A DNA stretch of 11,048 nt from Aquitalea sp. GTDB taxonomy: Bacteria > Pseudomonadota > Gammaproteobacteria > Burkholderiales > Chromobacteriaceae. The DNA is taken from contig JAFANL010000060.1 in the NCBI GenBank assembly GCA_019232735.1, forward strand, positions 1 to 11,048, read 5' to 3'. The position numbers and the translations under genes were made by a program. A model generated the notes under the pieces. It saw only the letters and a list, made by a program, of their open reading frames with translations. It was not told the origin of the DNA and ran no database searches. Within the stretch, counting starts at the first letter, position 1. Each line of letters begins with the position of its first letter. This document shows, piece by piece, positions 6,330 to 11,048 of the stretch.

Positions 6330-7313
6330 ATGAACTACAAGATTGCACTTCAGATATTCAATTCCATGGCCCCGGTTTTCCTGCTTATTTACTTGGGCTG
6401 GATTGCCGTTCATAAAAATATTGTCGACAAATCGGCCAAAAAAGTTTGTGCCACCCTGGTGGCAGACTTTGTGTTTCCGGCCCTGTTATTCAATGAAACC
6501 TACAAGGCCAAACCTTCCGAGGTGTTTGACGGCACCTGGATCATGGCTTTCTCGATTGCCATGTGCTCGATGTGGGTGATCGGCTACCTGGTCAACAAGA
6601 CCATCCTGCGCAAGGACATGCGGCAAAGTGCCATGCAGGCATTGCTGTGCAGCTTCCCCAATATGGGGGGGATGGGCATTCCGTTTCTCGCCCTGCTGAT
6701 TGGGGCCAGTTCGGCCATCTCGGTGGCGGTGGCCAATGTGATCGTGGCGGTCACCATCATTCCGGCGTCCTTGTTCTTGCTGGAACTGGGCGAAACCGCC
6801 GGCCGTGCCGACAAGACCGTCAACGGCTTCAAGATCTTCAGCTCGGCCGTGGTCAAGTCACTGAAAAAACCCATGGTTGCCGCCGTGCTGGTGGGCCTGT
6901 TCTGCAGCATTACCGGCCTGAGTGCCTTCCTGCCCAAATTCGTCACCAACAGCACCGACATCGTGGCCAAGTCCTGCAATTTCGTTTCGCTGTTTGCCGT
7001 CGGGGTGGCTGTTTATGGCACCAGGCTCTCGCTGAGCAAGGGGCTGGCCCTCAATATGGTGCTCAAGTGCCTGCTCAACCCGGTCATCGTGTGGAGTCTG
7101 GTCCTGGTCTTCGGGCTGAGCGGTGAACATGCCGAGGAAATGATCTTCCTGCTGGCCATGCCCACCGCCACCAATGCCGCCATTCTGGCCTACCAGTGGA
7201 ATGTGCAGGAAGAAGAAGCCTCCAGCATTTATCTGACATCCACGGCCTTGTCCATCATCTCGCTACCGCTGCTGCTGGTGCTGATGCAAACCTATATTCC
7301 CGGCGTGCGCTAA
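6330..7313 (+). CDS. AEC-family permease, candidate citrate/organic acid transporter
   Basis: A 327-residue integral membrane protein of the auxin efflux carrier (AEC) family, whose bacterial members include malate permeases (MleP type) and the malonate-cluster MdcF. About ten membrane segments are visible, roughly at 10-28, 41-57, 69-88, 105-123, 126-150, 181-200, 210-230, 242-264, 270-288 and 303-321. Family-like motifs are FPNMGGMGIPF (109-119), following the charged cytoplasmic loop LRKDMRQS, and MPTATNAAILAYQW (277-290). The start is ATG 6330 with GGAG 6 nt upstream; an in-frame TTG at 6276 lies in AT-rich promoter sequence and is rejected. It is the first gene of the citCDEF operon, 66 bp before citC, so it probably imports citrate or exchanges it for acetate or another product. 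The substrate is inferred from context only; AEC proteins are not the usual citrate carriers. Confidence 0.88.
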   Translation: MNYKIALQIFNSMAPVFLLIYLGWIAVHKNIVDKSAKKVCATLVADFVFPALLFNETYKAKPSEVFDGTWIMAFSIAMCSMWVIGYLVNKTILRKDMRQSAMQALLCSFPNMGGMGIPFLALLIGASSAISVAVANVIVAVTIIPASLFLLELGETAGRADKTVNGFKIFSSAVVKSLKKPMVAAVLVGLFCSITGLSAFLPKFVTNSTDIVAKSCNFVSLFAVGVAVYGTRLSLSKGLALNMVLKCLLNPVIVWSLVLVFGLSGEHAEEMIFLLAMPTATNAAILAYQWNVQEEEASSIYLTSTALSIISLPLLLVLMQTYIPGVR

Positions 7314-7318
7314 GAGTA

Positions 7319-7360
7319 CAGAGGGCGGGCAGGTCACCCCCCGGCCAGCCCTGCGCTCTG
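7319..7360 (+). other. Intercistronic hairpin between the transporter gene and citC
   Basis: CAGAG-G-GC-GGGC (7319-7330) pairs with GCCC-T-GC-G-CTCTG (7348-7360): eleven base pairs with one G/G mismatch and one bulged T, closing a 17-nt loop. It fills most of the 66-bp gap and is not followed by a T-run. It may set differential stability or partial attenuation between the permease and the enzyme genes. The citC Shine-Dalgarno is just beyond it and stays free. Confidence 0.5.
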
Positions 7361-7379
7361 CAAAGCAAGAGTGAACATC

Positions 7380-8432
7380 ATGTCCGAAACCATGGAATTC
7401 GATACCGTCAGCCCGGCATCCCAGCCTGAAGCGCTCGCAGCCATCAGACAACTGCTGGCAGATTGCCAGCTGGAGCTGGATTCCAAGATTGATGTCTTTG
7501 TCGTGGTGTATCGCCAGGGCAGCCTGATCGCCTGTGCCGGCCTGTCCGGCAACATCATCAAATGCGTTGCCATCGCCCCGCAATGGCGCGGTGAGTCACT
7601 CAGCCTGCAACTTGTCAATGAAGTGGTGCAGATCGCCGCCGAGCGTGGCCATTTTCACCTTTTCCTGTACACCAAGCCGGAGAACCAGCGTTTCTTCACC
7701 GGCTGCGGTTTCTACACCCTGGTGGAAGTACCCGGCCATGTGGTGCTGATGGAAAACACTCCAGTGGGTATCCAGCACTACTGCCAGCGCCTGCGCATGC
7801 TGCGTCAGCCCAGTAACAAGACCGGCTGCATCGTGATGAATGCCAACCCCTTCACCCTGGGCCATCGCTATCTGGCCGAGCAGGCCGCGGCCGCCTGTGA
7901 CTGGTTGCATGTCTTCGTGGTGCGGGAGGACGTGTCTTTCTTCCCCTATGCCCAGCGCTATGAGCTGGTGACACAGGGCCTGGGCGGCATCCCCAACCTG
8001 ACCGTCCATCACGGTTCGGAATACATGATTTCGCGCGCCACCTTTCCCAGCTACTTCCTCAAGGACAAAGGAATCGTCGATAGCTGCCACACCGCCATTG
8101 ATCTGCTGCTGTTTCGCGACTACATCGCCCCGGCGCTGGGCATCAGCCATCGTTTCATCGGCACCGAGCCCTTCTGCCCGGTGACCAACAAGTACAACGA
8201 AGACATGAAGCAATGGCTGCAGCACGCTCACTGCCCCGCCCCGGCCATCGAGGTGGTCGAGCTGTCACGTCACGTCCGCAACGGGCAGCCCGTTTCCGCC
8301 TCGCGGGTACGCCGGCTGCTGTCCAGACAGGATTTCAACGCCATTCAGGCCCTGGTCCCCCCCAGCACCCTGCAGCTGCTGCTCAGCGAATATGCCGCCG
8401 AGCCCGCGCCCGCGCTGGAGCGCTACGGCTAG
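7380..8432 (+). CDS. citC: [Citrate (pro-3S)-lyase] ligase
   Basis: A 350-residue cytosolic enzyme that activates citrate lyase by acetylating the thiol of the prosthetic group on CitD, using acetate and ATP (giving AMP and pyrophosphate). A GNAT-like N-terminal domain spans about 35-125 (VAIAPQWRGESLSLQLVNEVV, FYTLVEVPGHVVLM). It is followed by the ligase nucleotidyltransferase domain with NANPFTLGH (154-162, the HxGH-like site), a conserved REDVSFFPYAQR, GTEPFCPVTNKYN (261-273) and SASRVRRLL (306-314). Length fits the family (about 330-360). ATG 7380 is chosen because AAGAG sits 8 nt before it; the in-frame GTG at 7371 overlaps that element, and ATG 7392 is another possibility. It is second in the operon; 49 bp separate it from citD. 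Confidence 0.96.
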   Translation: MSETMEFDTVSPASQPEALAAIRQLLADCQLELDSKIDVFVVVYRQGSLIACAGLSGNIIKCVAIAPQWRGESLSLQLVNEVVQIAAERGHFHLFLYTKPENQRFFTGCGFYTLVEVPGHVVLMENTPVGIQHYCQRLRMLRQPSNKTGCIVMNANPFTLGHRYLAEQAAAACDWLHVFVVREDVSFFPYAQRYELVTQGLGGIPNLTVHHGSEYMISRATFPSYFLKDKGIVDSCHTAIDLLLFRDYIAPALGISHRFIGTEPFCPVTNKYNEDMKQWLQHAHCPAPAIEVVELSRHVRNGQPVSASRVRRLLSRQDFNAIQALVPPSTLQLLLSEYAAEPAPALERYG

Positions 8433-8481
8433 GCCGCACCCGGTTTTCACTCATTCATTGATCAACCATTGGAAATCCATC

Positions 8482-8778
8482 ATGAAAATCATCAAACCCG
8501 CCCTTGCCGGCACGCTGGAGTCCAGCGACCTGCAAGTCAAGGTGGCACCCAGCCCGGATGACACGCTGGAAGTGGTGCTCAGCAGCGAAGTCATCAAGCA
8601 GTTCGGCCAGCAGATTCGCCGCGTCGTTGATGACACCCTAGCCCGGCTGGAGGTCAAGGCCGGCCTGATCATCATCGAGGACAAGGGGGCGCTGGACTGC
8701 GCCATCCGGGCCAGAGTCCAGGCCGCCGTCCTGCGTGGTGCCGCTTGCGAACACATCGACTGGGAGAAACTGTCATGA
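8482..8778 (+). CDS. citD: Citrate lyase gamma subunit (acyl carrier protein)
   Basis: A 98-residue protein matching CitD in length and sequence. It carries the 2'-(5''-triphosphoribosyl)-3'-dephospho-CoA group, acetylated in the active lyase, which shuttles acetyl and citryl between CitF and CitE. The attachment serine is Ser14 in AGTLESSD (9-16), the same position as in Klebsiella CitD. DKGALDCAIRARVQAAVLR (68-86) is the conserved C-terminal block. A modest Shine-Dalgarno (GGAAA, 8471-8475) precedes ATG 8482; the frame extends upstream to 8392 but that part overlaps the citC end and is not family-like. The stop overlaps the citE start as ATGA (8775-8778), implying coupled translation and matched subunit amounts. 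Confidence 0.96.
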   Translation: MKIIKPALAGTLESSDLQVKVAPSPDDTLEVVLSSEVIKQFGQQIRRVVDDTLARLEVKAGLIIIEDKGALDCAIRARVQAAVLRGAACEHIDWEKLS

Positions 8779-9647
8779 CATTGCGTCGCAGCATGCTGTT
8801 CCTGCCAGGCGCCAATGCCGCCATGTTATCGACCGCCTTTGTCTACAAACCGGACTCCATCATGTTCGATCTGGAAGACGCCGTTTCGCTGCGGGAAAAG
8901 GATTCGGCTCGCCTGCTGGTGTTTCACGCCCTGCAGAATCCGGCATACCGGGAAATCGAAACCGTGGTGCGCATCAACCCGCTGCATACCCCGTTCGGCA
9001 TGCAGGATCTGGAAGCCGCAGTGCGGGCCGGGGTGGATGTGATCCGCCTGCCCAAAACCGACTCCGCCGCCGATGTGCAGCAACTGGAAGCCGAAGTGGC
9101 ACGCATCGAAAAGGCTTGCGGGCGAGAAGCTGGCAGTACCCGGCTGATGGCCGCCATCGAATCGGCCAGCGGGGTGATCAACGCCGTTTCCATTGCCACG
9201 GCCTCGCCAAGATTGATCGGCATTGCCCTGGCCGGCTTTGACTATGTGATGGACATGCAGACCGAACGCGGTGATGGCACTGAGCTGTTTTACGCCCGCT
9301 GTGCCGTATTGCATGCCGCCCGCGCGGCCGGCATCGATGCGTTTGACGTGGTCTACCCCGACGTCAATGACGAAGCAGGCTTTCTCAAGGAGGTCGAGCT
9401 GATCCGCCGCCTGGGTTTTAACGGCAAGTCACTGATCAATCCGCGACAGATCGAGCTGCTGCACCAGGCTTACGCCCCCAGCGCCGAAGACGTGGATTAT
9501 GCCCGCCGCGTCATTGCTGCGGCCGAAGCGGCCGAAAAGGCCGGCCTGGGCGTGATTGCACTAAACGGAAAGATGATAGACGCCCCCATCGTCAACCATG
9601 CCAGACGCACCTTGCAACGTGCCGAGGCATCGGGCATCCGCCATTAA
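8775..9647 (+). CDS. citE: Citrate lyase beta subunit (citryl-ACP lyase)
   Basis: A 290-residue subunit that cleaves citryl-S-ACP to acetyl-S-ACP and oxaloacetate, Mg2+-dependent, with the HpcH/HpaI-CitE TIM-barrel fold. Visible motifs are RRSMLFLPGANAAML at the N-terminus, FDLEDAV (31-37), Arg66 in VVRINPL, RLPKTD (91-96), metal ligands Glu129 in AAIES and Asp156 in AGFDYVMD, and GFNGKSLINPRQI (214-226). Length fits CitE (about 290-300). The start at 8775 overlaps the citD stop by four bases, with GGGAG (8762-8766) inside the citD end; an upstream in-frame ATG at 8745 lies within citD and is rejected. It is followed 18 bp later by citF. Confidence 0.96.
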   Translation: MTLRRSMLFLPGANAAMLSTAFVYKPDSIMFDLEDAVSLREKDSARLLVFHALQNPAYREIETVVRINPLHTPFGMQDLEAAVRAGVDVIRLPKTDSAADVQQLEAEVARIEKACGREAGSTRLMAAIESASGVINAVSIATASPRLIGIALAGFDYVMDMQTERGDGTELFYARCAVLHAARAAGIDAFDVVYPDVNDEAGFLKEVELIRRLGFNGKSLINPRQIELLHQAYAPSAEDVDYARRVIAAAEAAEKAGLGVIALNGKMIDAPIVNHARRTLQRAEASGIRH

Positions 9648-9650
9648 TTC

Positions 9651-9655
9651 AGGAG
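9651..9655 (+). promoter_or_regulatory. citF ribosome binding site
   Basis: AGGAG lies 10 nt before the ATG at 9666, in the 18-bp gap after citE. It supports the chosen citF start. Confidence 0.75.
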
Positions 9656-9665
9656 TCTGGACATC

Positions 9666-11048
9666 ATGGACATCATCAAGCAACTCTCCGCCCAACATCC
9701 GGCCCTGGCGAACTTGTCGGCCTTTGCCGGCGCCAACGCCAGCACGCCCTACCTGGACGACGTGCAACAAAAACGCGAACGCAAGCTTTGTGCCTCGCTG
9801 GAAGAGGCCATCCGGCGCAGCGGCCTGCGCGACGGCATGACCATTTCCTTCCATCACGCCTTTCGCGAAGGCGACAAGGTCATCAATCTGGTGGTGGATA
9901 CCCTGGCGCAGCTGGGGCTGAAGAACCTGACACTGGCCTCCAGCTCGCTGCTGAACGTCAATGCACCGCTGATCGAGCACATTCGCAACGGAGTCATCAC
10001 CCAGATTTACACCTCGGGCATGCGCGGCAAGCTGGCCGACGCCATCTCCCACGGGCTGATGGAAAAACCGGTACACATCCACTCTCACGGCGGCCGCGTG
10101 CATTTGCTGCAAAGTGGCGAACTGAAGATCGACGTCGCCTTCCTTGGCGTTCCGTGCAGCGATGTATTCGGCAATGCCAACGGTTCACACGGCCGTTCGC
10201 GTTGCGGCTCGCTGGGATATGCCAAGGTCGATGCCCACTATGCGCGCAAGGTGATCCTGCTGACCGACGAGATCCTGCCCTTCCCCAATAGTCCGGCCAG
10301 CATTTCGCAGGACCGGGTGGACTACATCGTGCAGATCGACGAGGTTGGCGACCCCTCCCGCATCAGCGTGGGGGCCGCGCGCGTCACCAGCAATCCACGT
10401 GAGCTGATGATCGCCCGCTTTACCGCCGACGTGATCGAACACTCCGGCTACTTCCGCCAGGACTTCTCACTACAGACCGGCTCCGGGGCAGCCTCCACCG
10501 CCGTGACCCGTTTCCTGGCCGACCGCATGCAAAGTCATGGCATCACCGCCAGCTACGCACTGGGGGGCATTACCGGCAGCATTGTCGACCTGCACCGCAA
10601 GGGGCTGATCCGCACCCTGGTGGACACCCAGTCATTCGACAGCGTCGCTGCACAATCACTGGCCGACTCGCCACAGCATGTCGAGATCTCCACCAATGAG
10701 TATGCCAACCCCTCCTCCAAGGCTGCCTATTGCGACCTGGTGGACATTGTCATCCTCAGCGCGCTGGAAATCGACACCGCCTTCAATGTCAATGTGATCA
10801 CCGGTTCCGACGGCGTCATGCGTGGCGCCTCCGGTGGCCACTGCGACGTGGCAACGGCAGCCAATCTCACCATCGTGGTGGCACCACTGATCCGCAGCCG
10901 CATCCCGACCGTGGTCAAGCACGTCACCACCGTGGTCACCCCCGGCACGGCCATCGACGTCCTGGTGACCGACCACGGCATTGCGGTGAATCCCGGCCGC
11001 CCCGAAGTCGCGGAACGCCTGCGTGCCGCCGGCCTGCCCGTATTTGAT
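9666..11048 (+). CDS. citF: Citrate lyase alpha subunit (citrate:acetyl-ACP transferase), partial
   Basis: An open frame of 461 codons runs to the last base of the window without a stop. CitF is usually about 505-515 residues, so roughly the last 45-50 residues are missing because of the window edge, not a break. The subunit swaps acetyl for citryl on the CitD thiol, using a family I CoA-transferase-like fold in two halves. Recognisable blocks are GMTISFHHAFREGD (57-70), SSLLNVNAPLIEHI (93-106), HSHGGRV (139-145), GNANGSHGRSRCGSLGYA (169-186), FSLQTGSGAAS (267-277), ALGGITG (298-304), EYANPSSKAAYCDLVD (345-360), FNVNVITGSDGVMRGASGGHCD (373-394) and HVTTVVTPG (419-427). No frameshift was seen in the full read-through. 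citX and citG would be expected next. Confidence 0.96.
   Translation, partial: MDIIKQLSAQHPALANLSAFAGANASTPYLDDVQQKRERKLCASLEEAIRRSGLRDGMTISFHHAFREGDKVINLVVDTLAQLGLKNLTLASSSLLNVNAPLIEHIRNGVITQIYTSGMRGKLADAISHGLMEKPVHIHSHGGRVHLLQSGELKIDVAFLGVPCSDVFGNANGSHGRSRCGSLGYAKVDAHYARKVILLTDEILPFPNSPASISQDRVDYIVQIDEVGDPSRISVGAARVTSNPRELMIARFTADVIEHSGYFRQDFSLQTGSGAASTAVTRFLADRMQSHGITASYALGGITGSIVDLHRKGLIRTLVDTQSFDSVAAQSLADSPQHVEISTNEYANPSSKAAYCDLVDIVILSALEIDTAFNVNVITGSDGVMRGASGGHCDVATAANLTIVVAPLIRSRIPTVVKHVTTVVTPGTAIDVLVTDHGIAVNPGRPEVAERLRAAGLPVFD

Noticed and set aside
8455..8466. TTGATCAA palindrome before citD as an operator
   Set aside because: An 8-bp palindrome is expected by chance at this scale, and the location is inside an operon.

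Overview
The window looks like chromosome from a GC-rich Gram-negative bacterium, most likely a betaproteobacterium of the Neisseriales/Chromobacteriaceae kind. That placement is an impression from GC and codon bias, protein flavour and gene arrangement, not a database result. Eight complete genes and one gene cut by the window edge fill almost all of it. Nothing suggests mobile elements, CRISPR, tRNA or rRNA.

Region 1 (1-3530): a LysR-type regulator on the minus strand is divergent from a full-length NADP-type malic enzyme of the MaeB hybrid class (malic domain, NAD(P)-binding domain, C-terminal phosphotransacetylase-like domain). The 213-bp gap between them carries AT-rich sequence with repeated TTATGGC/CATAA boxes that could be the regulator's operator. 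MaeB ends at a hairpin terminator.

Region 2 (3531-6009): a CitA/CitB (DpiB/DpiA) type two-component system on the minus strand. The kinase stop overlaps the response regulator's GTG start by 8 bp, and the regulator's ribosome binding site is formed by the kinase's own Arg-Arg-Arg codons. The 236-bp convergent gap between maeB and citB holds three stem-loops.

Region 3 (6010-6329): a 320-bp AT-rich divergent control region. It has two 12-bp direct repeats exactly 50 bp apart and a perfect 15-bp palindrome near citA.

Region 4 (6330-11048): a plus-strand operon with an AEC-family (auxin efflux carrier/malate permease type) transporter, then citC, citD, citE and citF (running off the window end). 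These are the citrate lyase ligase, the acyl carrier protein and the beta and alpha subunits. The genes for making and attaching the prosthetic group (citX, citG) are not in the window and probably follow.

Together the genes describe sensing of external citrate (or a related acid), uptake, and cleavage to acetate and oxaloacetate, with malic enzyme next door to interconvert malate and pyruvate. The unusual points are the transporter family, which is not one of the usual citrate carriers (CitS/2HCT, CitT, CitM), and substitutions in the CitA sensor domain at two positions that contact citrate in the Klebsiella protein.
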